From Muscardinus avellanarius (lineage: Eukaryota > Chordata > Mammalia > Rodentia > Gliridae), in assembly GCA_963383645.1 (NCBI GenBank), contig OY726559.1:107408735-107472734 (forward strand): a DNA stretch of 64,000 nucleotides, given 5' to 3'. Within the stretch, counting starts at the first letter, position 1. Every line of letters begins with the position of its first letter. Under the pieces are notes generated by a model. It was not told where the DNA came from. It saw only the letters and a list, made by a program, of their open reading frames with translations, and did not search any database. A program made the position numbers and the translations under genes. Shown here one piece after another: positions 29,640-42,111 of this stretch.

Positions 29640-31135
29640 TAATCCAATAGTTTAGGATATTCGTGTAGTTGTGCAAGCATTGCCCTGATTTAAGTTTAGA
29701 ACATTACTTTAATCCTAAAAAGAAAGTCTGATCAATTAGCAGTTGCTCCTAATTTCCCTTCTACCCCATTACCCCAGCTCTAAACAACCACTAATTTTTT
29801 CTTCTAAAACATTTCTTTTAAATTAAATCAAATAGTCTTTCATTAGTGTTTTTTTTTTCAATTAGCATGATGTTTTCAAAGTTTATCCTCGTGTTAGCAT
29901 GTATTAGTCCTTTATTCCTTTTTGAGGTTGAATAACATTCCATTGTGCAGATATATCGCCTTGATTTATCTATTCGTCTGTTGATGTTTTTTTCTCCACT
30001 TTTAGGAACAAAGTCGTATGAATTTTTAAATTTTTGAGTGGATGTAGTTTTTTATTCCTTTGGGAGTGGCATTGTGGGATATGTGGTAAATCCGTGTTTG
30101 GTATTTAAACCAGCTGCTCTTTCTTACTTTGTATTCCCAACACCTATTCTGATTTGTGGAGTGCTTATATAATAAAGCAGTGTTGGATTTTGTTCAATGT
30201 ATTTACTGAGTTGGCCACAAAGCTTTTACTTATTTTTCCCATTACCACGGCATATTACATTGATTCCTTTTTGCATGCTGACCATCCTTGCATTCCTAGG
30301 GTAAATATTGGTGCACAATCTTTTCTGCATGATGCTGGATTTGTTTCGCTGGATGATCTATAGTTTTATATTCTCATGATATTTTTGCCTGGTTTTAGTC
30401 ATCAGGGTAATATTGGTCTTATAAAATCAGTTGGGAAGTGTTTCCCTCCTCTTATATTTTGGAAGTTTATGAATAATTGAATCAGATCTTCTTTAAATAT
30501 TTGATATTACTCACCAGTAAAGTGAATCTGAGCCTAGGTTTTTCTTTGTGAAGAATTTTTAAATCACTAAATAAATTTCTTCACTTTTTAATTTCCTATT
30601 TCTTCCTTAGTCAGTTTTGATTATTTTCTTAAAACTCTCAATTTCACCTACTGGTTTAACTTGTGTATTTAATTAATAAATGTACTTATTAGTTGTATAC
30701 CTTTATAGTCCTTTTTATTTCTTTAAATTTGGAAGTCAGCCGGGCGTGGTGGCACACACTTACAATCCCATCATTCGGGAGGCTGAGGCCAGAGGATGGC
30801 GATTTGTGGCCAACCTCAGCTACTTAGTGAGGCCCTTTGCAACTCAGTGAGACCCTGAATAAAAAAATAAAAAAATAAAGAATAAAAAACTGGGCTGAGG
30901 GTGTAGCTCAGAGGTAGAATGCCCCTGATTATACTCCCAGTACCAAATAAACAAATACATTTGGAAGTCTTCCACTTCTTAATTCTGATTTTAGTACTTT
31001 GATTTTTCCTTCTTTTCTTTACTTACAAATTCTGTTGAACTTTTTAATAGCAAAATTGTTTTGCATTTTTTCTCTATTTTTATTGTGCATTACTCACTTT
31101 TTATGTAGCCCCTTTTTAGTTTAAAATATACATTC
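29640..31135 (-). mobile_element. Old L1M, antisense, interrupted by a SINE
   Basis: Antisense L1 signature from the 3' region ('TCTATTCGTCTGTTGATG', 'CATTCCATTGTGCAGATATA') into the reverse transcriptase region ('GCTGACCATCCTTGCATTCCTAGGGTAAATA', 'AGGGTAATATTGGTCTTATAAAAT'). An internal deletion is evident, since only about 1.2 kb spans what should be more than 2 kb. The SINE at 30,738 splits it. Heavily decayed. Confidence 0.7.
30738..30958 (+). mobile_element. B1-dID SINE with TSD
   Basis: 'GCCGGGCGTGGTGGCACACACTTACAATCCC' to 'CTCCCAGTACC'. ATTTGGAAGTC flanks it at 30,727-30,737 and 30,959-30,969. Confidence 0.92.
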
Positions 31136-31785
31136 ACAACTTGCCTCTTCCAGCTTTTCCCATGAGACCAAGAGGTTGCCTCCCTTCCAGCAGTCTTCTT
31201 TAATGTATCTCTTTATTGATAACTTGAACTCAGTGGAATGTACAATAAAGTCAAAACCACATCCCATCACTTGTCAAAATCACAGCACTCACTAAGAGTG
31301 AATGTGAAAGAGAAGAAATAACAAAGAAGTGGGGAAGACAATCTAAATATTGAAAAGGCTGTCAGGGCTCCATGTCTTATCAGGTTTTCTGTGGCTTTTG
31401 CCCCAAGACTTTCAGTATTGCTTTCTCAATCTTGTTGCTTAACTTTATAGTTGGAATCCCTTCTATGATGAACTAATTCTACCATTGTTCAGTGTCAGTG
31501 ATGCAGATGCTTGGCCTATGTATCAGTAACTCATTGTCCCTTGCTCATGGAAGACAGAGACAGTCAATTTACTCAATCCTTTTTGTTCAACTCAGATGCA
31601 GCCTTACAGTTCCCAACATAGGACTCAATACAACTACCTCCACACCTATGATCAATCAGTTTTATACTTATATAACATAAATCCTAAACATTAACATAAC
31701 ATAAATACACACATATATTAATGAAGAACACATTCTAGAATTTTCAGATAACACTATTATAATAATATCCCAAACCAGAAAATAA
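31136..31785. other. No gene recognised
   Basis: Unique-looking. 31,200-31,490 has higher complexity than its surroundings; it might be an LTR or retrocopy remnant, but no boundary or reading frame supports this. Confidence 0.35.
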
Positions 31786-32065
31786 CAGAATACTCATCAA
31801 TTGTGAATTAAATAAATAAGCACATCATCTTTACACAATGAAGTACTATATAGCAAGAGAATGAACCCTCTACACCTACACTGAATAACACAGAAGATGC
31901 TTCAAACATACACATTTAATAAAAGAAGCCAAACATAAGAGTGTATCCTGTGAGATCCCATTTTACATACAGTTCAAAAGCAAACAAAACTAATTTATGC
32001 CATTAAAAGTCAAGATATCTGTTGCCTTTGGGAAGAAATTGAAAATCATGGAAATGGTTTTTTGG
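31786..32065 (+). mobile_element. Old L1M 3' fragment, sense
   Basis: 'CATCAATTGTGAATTAAATAAATAAGCACATCATCTTTACACAATGAAGTACTATATAGCAAGAGAATGAA' follows the conserved L1 ORF2-terminus plan. 'ATTTACATACAGTTCAAAAGCA' is typical of the L1M 3' UTR. Confidence 0.65.
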
Positions 32066-32632
32066 AAGACAAGTTATTTTTTTTCCCTTGGTTTGATGCT
32101 CAGTATAATCAAAGGTATAATGAGTTTGTGAAAGTCAGCCTATAGTTCTTATAATACAAGCATTTCTCTATATGCATATGATAATACACTAATACATTTC
32201 TCTGTATATGATAATACACTAATGCATTTTTTATCAGTTTAACTTACTTATCTTCACAAGAAAATGGTGAAAACCTTTAGATTGGGGACTACATTTTTAT
32301 TTCATCAAAACTCTCCTGGTATAGGCCAGTGATAGGAACATAACCAAAACATGTTTTCTCTGCCTATTTGTTATTCCTGTCTTACATTTTAATATTCTTG
32401 TCACCGATGAATTCTGTAATTATCCTCTGTCATTCATCATTTCTAGAAATCTTTGAAACTTATTCCATTTTAGTCTTATTTCTCCGTGTTCCTCACAGTC
32501 TAGTTTCTGTTTTGATACCTTGAGTTTCTGATATCTTCCTCTGCTAACAGACTTTGAAAAACTGGGATTAGGACTACTTTTATGATCTGTATTGTACAAA
32601 CTGACCTAGAATATATGAAATAAAGTAAGAAA

Positions 32633-32635
<3 letters not shown>
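32066..32635. other. No gene; short tandem duplication at 32,165-32,230
   Basis: A roughly 33-bp unit containing ATATGATAATACACTAAT occurs twice in tandem (about 32,165-32,198 and 32,199-32,230) with small differences. The rest is unremarkable. Confidence 0.6.
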
Positions 32636-32679
<44 letters not shown>

Positions 32680-32740
32680 CACTGAGGATTGAACTTGGGG
32701 CATTCTATTTCTGAGCTATACCCCCAAGTCATTTATTAGC
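32636..32740 (-). mobile_element. ID-half SINE fragment with (TG)n tail, antisense
   Basis: A (TG)n run (32,636-32,678) leads into an antisense ID half ('ACTGAGGATTGAACTTGGGGCATTCTATTTCTGAGCTATACCCCCAAGTC'). No B1 half follows. Confidence 0.75.
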
Positions 32741-34650
32741 ACAATATCCCGTGGTGTTTCTAGAAATCACAATGGTTTCCCAAGCTCTTTGGTCCTAAAA
32801 TAGAGAACTTCTGAAAAGCTCTCAAATGCTACAGATGTCATCACTCCTAAGTGGTAGGGTGGATCTCAATATCTTTTGGATTGAAGTTTCAGTGTCTTAG
32901 GTCTATGTGTTTTCTTGGAGGTTGATATGAATATGCACAAGTTTAGATCAAGCTGTAGGAGGTCAGTTGGATCAAAAACATAGACTGAACTATGTTGTAG
33001 CAATAAATGACCCTCAAATTCCATTGACTTCTAACAGAAGTTCATTTCTTGCTCAAAATATATCCACTGCCCATCAGCTAGGGCTCTCTTACACCTTGTT
33101 TACTTTCCAAGACTCAGGTCATTCCTTTTCCAGGTTATTTCTAGTTGTATGGCAGGGAGAAAAGAACATTGTGTGGTTTTTGCTCTCAGCGGCACAAACA
33201 ACTTCTGCTCATATATAACTGGCCAAAGGAACATCATAGTCAAATTTGATATCAATCAGGGCAAGAACATATCACCTTTTCTTGTGGAGGAACACTGAGT
33301 GTTTATTATAGTAACAATCTATTATCATAGTGAGGCTGAAAGGAAGACAGAGATGTGGTCTCTTCCTCCATTACATTATAAATGAGTAGGGACATTAATT
33401 CACATTGCATATTCTTCTAATCACAGGTTAAGCTCTGATATTTTTAATTTCAATGGGGTAGAGGCAAAGGCTAGATGTCAGTTCACAGAAACCACCTTTG
33501 CTGCTACTATTTTTTCCTTGACTTTTCAGTCACACCCCCCCCCCATTTCACACATGCTTCCAAATGTGGAAAGATGGAGGCAAGATGTCTTCTTCAAAGC
33601 ATCTGGCTGATGGGTACCAGAAGTTGGGCCTGGAATGTATTTAAAGATGTACCTAGATACATTGATGGTGCTATCTTCATCCAAGACAGGTATGCTTTTG
33701 GAAAAATAAGAATGATAATAGAAGCCATACCCTGACAGGGCCATCCTGGACTGGGCTTTAAGGTTAGTAAATAAATGAGGCAAGTACTACTTTCTGAAAA
33801 TGTCTAAAGGTTTCCTTGGGGGAAAAGATACTGAACTATTTTGCTAATCCCTGGAAAGCATGTGCAAAAAAATCCATGGACTATATGGAGACACACATTC
33901 TAAGTGAGAAGTGATTTTTCCCTAGCAAGATGTGTTTCCTGGCCTGCAGGAGCAGGATTGGTCAGTAAAGGAGCATTCACTAGGAAGGGCCTATGGAATG
34001 TTGATCGCTGGACAGATAACCGCAGTTTAGCACAGAACTTCTGGTTGGTCTGAGCAGATAAACTGAGATACTATTTCCTAATGGAACAGATAACTGTCTC
34101 CCCCAAAGCAGCAAGCACACCAGATTAGCCTAGGCTAAAAGTTACTGAGAGAATCAGATTTTGTTTCCCCTTTGATTCCAGGTACAGGAAAGTTCTGTCA
34201 CTGCTGGTCACCGTGGAAGGGAAACAAAGGATGGGGTTGAAGAAGGAAAAAGTAGGCAAAACAGCCCAGAGCCCATCCCTAAATTCCTCTGAAAGGAGGG
34301 GAATAAAGGATGAGGGAGGGGGGAATATTACAAAAACAAATGTGTGCCCAAAAACCATCTGGAAGCCAGACACTCAGTGTGTGGGCAAACACTCTCTTCT
34401 GTTCCAGGTGCGGTCTCTGGTGGTTGTGTGGCTCAGTGTGCCCCTCCCTCCCACCAAGCCACAAGCCATCTCACTCCTCTGCACCTCCCCCAGGCACGAT
34501 GCTTCATTTGTGAAAAAAACAAACAAACTCCATGAAGACCAACTGATACTATTATTTTCCCTCAAATATAGCCTCATTAACAAGATTATAGAACACATAA
34601 TTATGGGTTGCTGGAACTTGAGGAGACTCTAGAGAGTAGTAGTAACAGAA
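32741..34650. other. Low-repeat region, no gene recognised
   Basis: 33,000-33,420 has the look of an old interspersed repeat ('AATAAATGACCCTCAAATTCCATTGACTTCTAACAGAAGTTCATTTCTTGCTC'), but I cannot name it. Overlapping open frames at 34,213-34,632 and on the opposite strand lack any domain. A C10 run lies at about 33,534-33,543. Confidence 0.4.
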
Positions 34651-34654
34651 AGAG

Positions 34655-34778
34655 GGAATGGACAGATGTAGATTTGAATTCTGATTCTCATTTGTGAGCT
34701 AAGTAAACAAGCTATTTAAAATTTCTAAAACTTGGTTTTCTTAATCTGTAAAATTATATGTTTTGAGCGGTAGGCATA
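34655..34778 (+). mobile_element. MIR relic, sense
   Basis: 'GATTTGAATTCTGATTCTCATTTGTGAGCTAAGTAAACAAGCTATTTAAAATTTCTAAAACTTGGTTTTCTTAATCTGTAAAAT' keeps the MIR core and 3' plan. Confidence 0.65.
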
Positions 34779-34794
34779 TGGTACAGAACCAATT

Positions 34795-35045
34795 CTCCAT
34801 GGTTCTTGGCTTCATGGAGTTTATAGTCTCTCTGCTGGGAGGGCAAACATGAAGAATCATGCAAATAAATATAATTGTGTGTTGCATTAAGGACAAATTT
34901 ATGAGGTAGCATTGCACTGAGATGAAGAATGAGTAGATGTCAGCGGAGTGAAGAGAGATGGCAAGGGCATTGTATACCATTTCAGGCAGAGGGAGTGATC
35001 TGTCTGATAGTGCTGAGGAATGACTGAGTTTAGTTTGCTGCTCAG
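34795..35045 (+). mobile_element. Ancient mammalian repeat (L2-like)
   Basis: 'CTTCATGGAGTTTATAGTCTCTCTGCTGGGAGGGCAAACATGAAGAATCATGCAAATAAATATAAT' and 'CCATTTCAGGCAGAGGGAGTGATCTG' follow a common ancient-repeat pattern. Family assignment is tentative. Confidence 0.4.
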
Positions 35046-35461
35046 ACGTTTGGATAAGACAACCATTTAGCATGGGCCAAACTGAAAACAAGCATAGCGA
35101 ACATACGGTTTTCCCTGAGGTAGGAAGACTGAAATTATAAAATCAGACAATGCAATTTATAAGAAAAAACTCGTTGAATCTCTTAGAAAAATTACAAATT
35201 TCTAGTTTAGTTGCACAAAACAAAGTCAAGTGAAATAAAAATATAATCTTAAATCAACTGAGAAAACAAAGTTATTACCAAAAACAAATGAACAAACAAA
35301 CAAAACATCTGGGTTTCCAGGAACAAAACATTACTATGAAGATAACGTGAACAAAATGAAAATAGTACAAAAATAAGAGAGAGGCCCGATCATGCGTAGC
35401 CTACTGGACCACTTCATGGGTACTGTACTTCATCTAAAGTGAATGGGAAGCCAAATAAGGG

Positions 35462-35580
35462 TTTTATTTGTTTATTTATTTTGAGAAAGGGTCTTGCTAA
35501 GTCACCCAGGTTGGCCTTGAATGTGTAATCCTCCTGCTTCAGCCTCCCAAGTCACTGTGATACCAGATGTACACCATGGT
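35462..35580 (-). mobile_element. B1-type SINE half, antisense
   Basis: 'GAGAAAGGGTCTTGCTAAGTCACCCAGGTTGGCCTTGAATGTGTAATCC' and 'CAGCCTCCCAAGTCACTG' form a monomeric B1-like element without an ID half. Confidence 0.75.
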
Positions 35581-36426
35581 TTCCATGCTCAAAGAAGAGC
35601 TTTAGGCATCAGAGTGACTGCTAAAGAGATGGCATGTATAAAAAATCTCTTTTTAACAGGTATTTATTAATATTTTTGTGTGAAAAATAAATATTTTAAT
35701 CCCTTCACTTCTAAGACAACAAGTTACAAAACCTATCACATGATTTCTATTTGAATTTAAGTCTAAAAATATTCTCTTTTTAACCAGTGGTTATGGCATT
35801 AGATATACAGAGAAAATATAACCTTTGCTCAAGACATTGTATTCTTATCTGATTTCAGATTAAACACAGATAGCAGTTAAATCTGAATTTCAGATAAACA
35901 ATAATTCTTTAGTATAAGTTATACCCCACATATTTGATGAACATACCATATTAAAATTGTTGTTTTTTTCGCCTAAAACTTGAATTTACATGAACATCTT
36001 GCAGTTTTATTTACTAAATCTGGAAACTCTACTGTTGTGAGGAACAATAGTAATATACTCATAGTGATATTTTCTTTTGGCTTTATACTTTTAAAATTGC
36101 TTTATAGGTGTAAGAGTAAAATCTGAAATTCATAGATCAGGTTGTAAATTTAACAACATTTCAATGTTAGAGTAAAGTAATAGATAACAAAATATGGGAA
36201 GTGGAGAATGTAAGAAAGGTAGAGGAATGGCAAGGGAACCTATGGTTTTATCTGGAGAGAATTGAGATACTGGTAAAAGTTGCTGGGTATAGCAAGATCT
36301 ATTCTTTTTGTTTCAGAAAAGCAGATGGTATTATTGTATCACCCTTAAGGCAAAAAATAACTGTTTTGCTTCAGAAAATCTTCCCCATCACCCATTGTTT
36401 ATTTTTGTTTTCAAATTCTTTCAAAG
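35581..36426. other. No recognisable feature
   Basis: AT-rich unique-looking sequence upstream of the candidate exon. Confidence 0.4.
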
Positions 36427-36550
36427 TTCAGTCTGTACCACCTTCAGATATGAGGGGCACTTCCAGCTTTATTAACTGTCACTGGAAGTCATCTTTATCC
36501 AATTCCGTTGGAAGCAGTCGCTATTCTAGTGATTCAGAAAGCCAACTAAA
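36427..36550 (+). CDS. Candidate internal coding exon, Ser-rich (unproven)
   Basis: A pyrimidine-rich stretch (36,392-36,424) ends in a possible acceptor, TCAAAG at 36,421-36,426. The next 124 bases are open in one + frame, with unusually varied codons and a Ser-rich product that includes SSLSNSVGSSRYSSDSESQL. A strong donor match, AAA|GTGAGA, follows at 36,551. If not spliced, the frame stops at TGA 36,552-36,554, so it could instead be a terminal exon. The frame is also open upstream to 36,201, but that part looks like AT-rich filler. I recognise no family. No neighbouring exon was found, so this may be chance. Confidence 0.25.
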
Positions 36551-36555
36551 GTGAG

Positions 36556-38209
36556 AAATCATAAAAAGATACATACAGACCTTATGCATTTTATTTTAAT
36601 TTAAAACAGATGAGTGGCCATTTGTATGCCACTCTTTTGATGTAGGACCGAGACCTTTTCTTTGAGTGCGCATCGCCAAGTACGAGTTCTGTCACAATAT
36701 AGTAGCCCCTCTCCTTTTCATTTATAGTTTCCATAAAATATTGTGAGAATTTAAGGTCACTTTAAAAATAAGGTGAGTGTAGAAAGTTCTGAACTTTTGC
36801 AGGAATTTCCCACACTGTCTATATTGTCTTGCCCACAAAAATATTTTTATGTCTTAGTTTTATTAAATCTTTTCTAAGTAGTCAATATAATTACATTCAA
36901 AACAATTCACTCATGTTCTATTTATTTTAAACACATTTTGTCATGTTATATAATTTATAACAAGTAAGGTTGAAATATACTGGGCCATATATCATAGTAG
37001 CATAAAAACATCTAGTTCTTTTTTAATAAGGTAAAATTCACATTCTGCTTCATATGCTCATCCTAACATCCTAAATACTTGTCAAAGTATTTAGGCAATT
37101 AATTCTTATTATAGAATATGTTAGTGGGAAACAGGAAACTCAATGATTTCTGATGGTTGATTTTACCCAATATTTACACCATGATTTGTAGACTGTATCA
37201 TATTTCAATTTCTTAAAATGTAAGATTTTTGATTCTCCTAAAATTATATTACTTCCATAGAAGGTTTTATATTTCTTTGGCAGCCAATTATTTCCTTTTT
37301 TATGCTCTTGAGAGTGGGCATGGAGAAAAGAGGAATATATTGAAGAGTCCAAGACATTCTTAGGAAGGTAAGTGGCAGGCTATATTTGGACTAAATTTTC
37401 AGATAATTTATTATATTCTCAGTCTGTGAAATAAACATACTTTTATGAATATGTAATCTCACCTTTCATGTTGTATCCAGCCACCATGCTACAATAAAGA
37501 TATATCTACATTAATTAATGTTTTTAAAATTTAGTTTTCCTCCATAGAATTGCAGTTATCTTTGTCTTATTTGAAATTCTCCTTTCTCAAACAAGAAGGT
37601 CCATGTCTTAAAAGTATGAAAGTCCTTTTTAACTTCTAGCATTAAATTCAGTTTCATAGCCCAGGTTATAGCACCAGTTTCGTTTCTTCATAAGTATAAC
37701 ATTTTCCATTAAGTTCTAGAACAGAAGTTTAAATTGATCTATTTTTCTTATGACTAATTTTTTAGTAAAGCCAGATTTTTCAAGCAACTTTAAAAAAATT
37801 TTCTTATATGGACTTTCTGTTTTTAAATGTTCCTTTACAACAAGAAAAGAGATTCATTGTTGAAATGATGGATTTTGCTTTTTGTTAAAAAAGACAGAGC
37901 TCTCAGGGTGGGGTCTAGCCATTTCCTGCCCCAAAACACAACTGTAAAGATCAGTCATGTTACAGGCCCAAACAACCTGACAAGATCACTTTAACTACAA
38001 AAGCAAATAGAAGTGATTCCCAATAGGGGGTTAAAGGAAAGGTGGCTGGGTTTAATTCACCCTTAATGAACAGACAGTTTCTCCTACTGCTAACATTGCC
38101 TCATAGGGGAACCCTCAGAGCAGCCCTGGACACTCAGGAGAGCACCTTTCCTTGGCTAAAATAAATGGATCTTACTGCAGAGTAGAGGGCTCCAAGTCTG
38201 TTGAAATCT
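36556..38209. other. Unique low-repeat region
   Basis: No clear transposon between 36,556 and 38,209, unusual for this window. 36,600-36,840 has balanced composition ('GTGCGCATCGCCAAGTACGAG') and might be conserved non-coding or UTR-like. No gene is supported. Confidence 0.4.
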
Positions 38210-38468
38210 TGCCCTTCCTTAAAGACCTAGATTACAGGTCACTTCCTTTTTCACTGAGTTTATCTGAACTAATTTTCCTTACTTGAGATTCCATTATAAT
38301 TGTTTCTACTTATCTTAATCCACTTAGATTATACTTCAAACTATATTTATTTATTGGTTTACCAATCTGAACTTGTCTCTATATTATAAGCATTTTGAGT
38401 CAAGAATTCATTCTCATTTGTTTTAGTATCTCCAAGAAACTGTGCTGGGAATAAAGAATATAGAATAA
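38210..38468 (+). mobile_element. L2 3' end relic
   Basis: Follows the LINE-2 3' plan: 'CCTTCCTTAAAGACCTAGATTACAGGTCACTTCCT' then 'TTATAAGCATTTTGAGTCAAGAATTCATTCTCATTTGTTTTAGTATCTCCAAGAAACTGTGCTGGG'. Confidence 0.55.
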
Positions 38469-38658
38469 GAAAAAGATAAACTAGTTATTTATAAGACAAT
38501 CTAATAGAAAAAATTGTGAAATATATGTTTACAATGCAGTTTGTTAATGATTATATTAAAACTGGATACAAAGCAAGAGGGAGAAAAAGGAAAAGAGAAT
38601 TGAATTTACGTGGAGAATTAGTAAAGCATTAAAAATAATATACACACATACTTTCATG

Positions 38659-38696
<38 letters not shown>
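38659..38696. repeat. (CA)n microsatellite
   Basis: About 18 CA units. Confidence 0.97.
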
Positions 38697-38697
<1 letters not shown>

Positions 38698-38958
38698 CTA
38701 GTCCTAAGATCTACCTCTATACACATAAATTTGTGACATATTTTTGGAGTTGTATGTGAAGTGGTCTGCTATCATTCTCTGAAAGATACTTCTAGTTCCT
38801 ATTTCAGGCCATATTATATATCTCTGACTTTATCTCTTGACTGTAGCTGATCAGCCCAGGTGTAGAATTTGCCTCATGCTGGGCCAATCCAACACTGTGT
38901 ACTGAGTATTTTGGTGTATTGAATCCATCCATGCATCCTATCTAAACAGATGTATTTT

Positions 38959-38961
<3 letters not shown>

Positions 38962-39001
<40 letters not shown>

Positions 39002-39002
39002 A

Positions 39003-39045
<43 letters not shown>

Positions 39046-39238
39046 GAAGATTGAACTCAGGGGCATTCTATCTCCAAGCTGTACCCTTAGTCCTTCTTAT
39101 TTTATTATTTAGAAACAAGATCTCACTAAGTTACTGACAGCCTCACTAAGTAGCTGAGGCTGGCTTCGAACCTGTGATCCTGCTGTCTCAGCCTCCCAAG
39201 TACCAGGATTACAAGCATGCGCTACCACTCGTGGCTGA
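38962..39238 (-). mobile_element. B1-dID SINE, antisense, with long (TG)n
   Basis: (TG)n in two blocks split by CATGCG (38,963-39,041) adjoins 'ATTGAACTCAGGGGCATTCTATCTCCAAGCTG' (ID half, antisense) and the B1 half ending 'CATGCGCTACCACTCGTGGC'. Confidence 0.9.
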
Positions 39239-41256
39239 GATCTAATCTTAAACTACTTTAGGAACACAGTTAGTGAATGAAGGGTTCTCATGTTGGAGAT
39301 CAGCAAACAGTCTTTAAACTTGTACTGAGGAAAAATCATTTGGTAATGCCTTTGTTAAGCAAATCAGTGAATCATTATAAAAATTTATTGAAAACGTTTT
39401 TGTTGAGTGCTTAGTATATGTTAGTAGCAGTTAAGTAGTCAGAAAAGACAAATAATATATGGTTTCTTTTTGGAGGGACAGGCATGAGAAATAATATTAC
39501 GTTGATAGATGCTAAAATAAGGTCTGAAGCAGGTATGCTGAATAGACAGAAGGTCTCACTCTTCCTAGATTGTAACCCTCTGTCTTTATGCCACTCTCAG
39601 AATTATAGGCTCTCTGGACATAATTGCAAGCCAGGAAACATTTTTAAGTAAAAGGCTTTTTGTTGTTGTTGTTGTTCACCAAAGTGCAGTAAAAAAAAAA
39701 AAAATTTTGCTTAATGAAAGTTTAGGTTAAATTCCACTGTCAATTTTACCATAGTCAATTTCTCTTTGTGGGCCTTCCCCTTCTTCATTTTGAGTTATCA
39801 AGCAGAAGCAGAAAAACTCTGGCCTGTTTTCCCTATGAAATCCAGGCCTTGTGGGTTGCCAGATTTCAGAGACCGATCTTTAACGCGAAAACTTATGAAG
39901 GGGTGGCATCCTCCATTTGAGATGTCCCAAACTGAGACACTCTGGGATGACAGAGAGTGATTTTTGGTCTCTCCTCCATTTGCTCTGTTTTGGTGGAACA
40001 TGAGCCTCACTGAGGCAGCTGGGGTATGTGTGTTAGCAGCTAACAGGGGCAAAAGCTGGCACCGAAAGGAGCTACTTCCAGAGAGGAGATCCTGTTTCCA
40101 CCATTACCACTTTCCTAGGACTTATTCAGCACCCCGGCTCCAGGAAGATTTATGAGCTGCTTAAAACACTCATGTTTGCTTACTGCTGATCATTGGAAAT
40201 TCAAGGGTGAGAACTGGATTGTTAGCAGTCAGGGAGCCTTCTGTTCAGGCCTATGGGCTCTGGACATCTTCTTAGATTTAGTTCCCTATGCCTGCTCTTA
40301 CCACTTCCCCTGAGATACATGCCACACGTTTTCTCCTGGACTTCAAATTTTCCAAGATTCAGTAAATGTGTAGAAGATTGCGAGAGTTAGAAATAACTAT
40401 ATAACCTTTATAAAAACTCACGTTTGTGAAGCAGTTCTTAGTTTACAAGGTACTTTCACATATATTAACACCTAGTTCATTTATTCATTGGTCCAATCAT
40501 GCACTGATGTGTCATGAATTATTTAATGTCCTATTTGTTTCCGAAACTGGGTCTTGTCCTAGTATTTTGCAAATAATATTGCTTAATTTGGGGGGCCCTA
40601 GTTTAATCCTGTAAAACCAATTTATTTAAAAAATTTCAAATACGTAGGCTTTGAAAAGTATTGTGAGCAGTATGTGTGGGGATATCAAAATTAATAAGTT
40701 GAAAGAAAGATACTAAAAATCTTATAATCTAATGAAGAGAAACAAATTTATACACAAACGGAGCCACAAAACAAAATGGGCTAGAATGTGGAGAAAAAAG
40801 AGTACTAAATAAAAAATTCCAGCTCCTAGGCTCCAAGCTGGAACAACGCCTAATATTGAGATATAGTGGGTCCTCTTTTTAACTTTAATTAGGAAGCACA
40901 AACACTATTAATCTTAACCAAATCTAGGTGGAAGGGGGCTATACAAGAAACTGAAATCCAAGGAAACCATAGGTATTTTGCTTTGCTTCTTATACACTAG
41001 AATGGTTTTGCTTTTTTTTAAAAAAAAAAAACAAAAAAAAAACCACTTCCCCCATTAGACTTCAGCAGTAAGTTTAATTTGAATCAAGGTATCCCATATT
41101 AATGAGAGGAAGGTGTTAGAGAAAACAAACAGAAAAAGCAAGAGAAAGAAAAGAAATAAGAAAAGAAACAGAAATATCTGCACCAGTTGTTCTCCAACAC
41201 ACTCACAATAAAAAATAACGCCTCCAGACCAGCTGATCTCAAAATGAGAAATCACA
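39239..41256. other. Mostly unique; possible MIR/L2 trace at 40,425-40,570
   Basis: 39,760-40,330 is more GC-balanced than its surroundings, with open frames on both strands that overlap and lack domains. 40,425-40,570 ('TTACAAGGTACTTTCACATATATTAACACC', 'CTGGGTCTTGTCCTAGTATTTT') hints at an ancient MIR/L2-type repeat. An A/T-run block lies at 41,018-41,042. Confidence 0.35.
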
Positions 41257-41331
41257 AGGGCAGAGGAGGAGTGTTAGCTCAGTGGCAGCACTCACTCAGT
41301 GCTCAGTCAGCACTTCTGGGTTCCATCCACA
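41257..41331 (+). mobile_element. ID-like SINE monomer
   Basis: 'GGAGGAGTGTTAGCTCAGTGGCAGCACTCACTCAGTGCTCAGTCAGCACTTCTGGGTTCCATCCACAG' is the tRNA-derived ID plan with A and B boxes, complete as a monomer and keeping the anticodon-arm segment that is deleted in the dimeric SINE. A purine microsatellite serves as its tail. Confidence 0.75.
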
Positions 41332-41440
41332 GAGGGAGGGAGGGAGGGAGGGAGGGAGGAAGGAAGGAAGGAGAGAAAGAGAGAAAGAGAGAGAGAGAGA
41401 AAGAAAGGAAGAAAGAAAGAAAGAAAGAGAAAGAAAAGTA
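41332..41440. repeat. (GGGA)n-(GGAA)n-(GA)n-(GAAA)n purine tract
   Basis: A 108-bp pure purine run grown from the ID tail, with G content falling from left to right. Confidence 0.95.
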
Positions 41441-42109
41441 TGCCTTGTCTAAGCTTGGAACAGAACTTTAATGCTTCATTTTCAAAGCATCTTAAGTCAC
41501 CTGCTCTGCTTAACACTTCCAGAAATTTTGGAAAGCTCAAATCCCTACCTCACATCATTTAATACTGTGTGTGTGTGGGGGGGGGTTGCATCTGGGAACC
41601 TGCACACTAAGCTTCATGGGGAAGCGGGGCGTTTCCAAGCCTTCCATTAGAAACCCTAAATGGAAGATCTTACATTTATGCAAGCCAGGCCTTTAAGGGA
41701 TATCATACTGGGAGGTGTAAATGGGGATCAGCTTTCCCTGATGTGAACAGCCTAAGATGAATTCATCAGTGGGGCCCGCGGAGTTTATGAGCATGGAGCC
41801 TAACCTCTGCAGATCAAGTAGCCTTCCAGGCCCAGCGAGTGTGTGCTGAATACCAGCTGCTAAGTTCTGGCCTGACCCTTCTAGACAGTATGCAGAAACA
41901 AAATATAAACCACACTACAAATCTGGGTCCTCTATAGAGGTAAGCATAGCCCTCCTGTTTCTCTCACAGGTACTTTAGGCCAAGGAAAGAGAAGCCCCAA
42001 AGACATGCCCTCCTATTCCAGAGAAACACTTATTTCTGGATCCATACTTTCCTTCTTCTTCCTTCTCCCTCTCTAGCTTTCCTTCCACTCCTCCTCGGCC
42101 TCCCCTCTG
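41441..42109. other. No recognisable gene
   Basis: Unique-looking, moderately GC-rich. G10 run at about 41,578-41,586. A TC-rich segment (42,045-42,115) precedes the next SINE. Confidence 0.4.
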
Positions 42110-42111
42110 CC

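Noticed and set aside
33000..33420. Possible DNA-transposon or LTR relic
   Set aside because: Sequence style suggests an old repeat, but neither ends, TSD nor family could be supported by eye.
41257..41331. Possible tRNA gene on the plus strand
   Set aside because: The ID-like SINE monomer has a purine-microsatellite tail and decayed stems; no intact tRNA fold.
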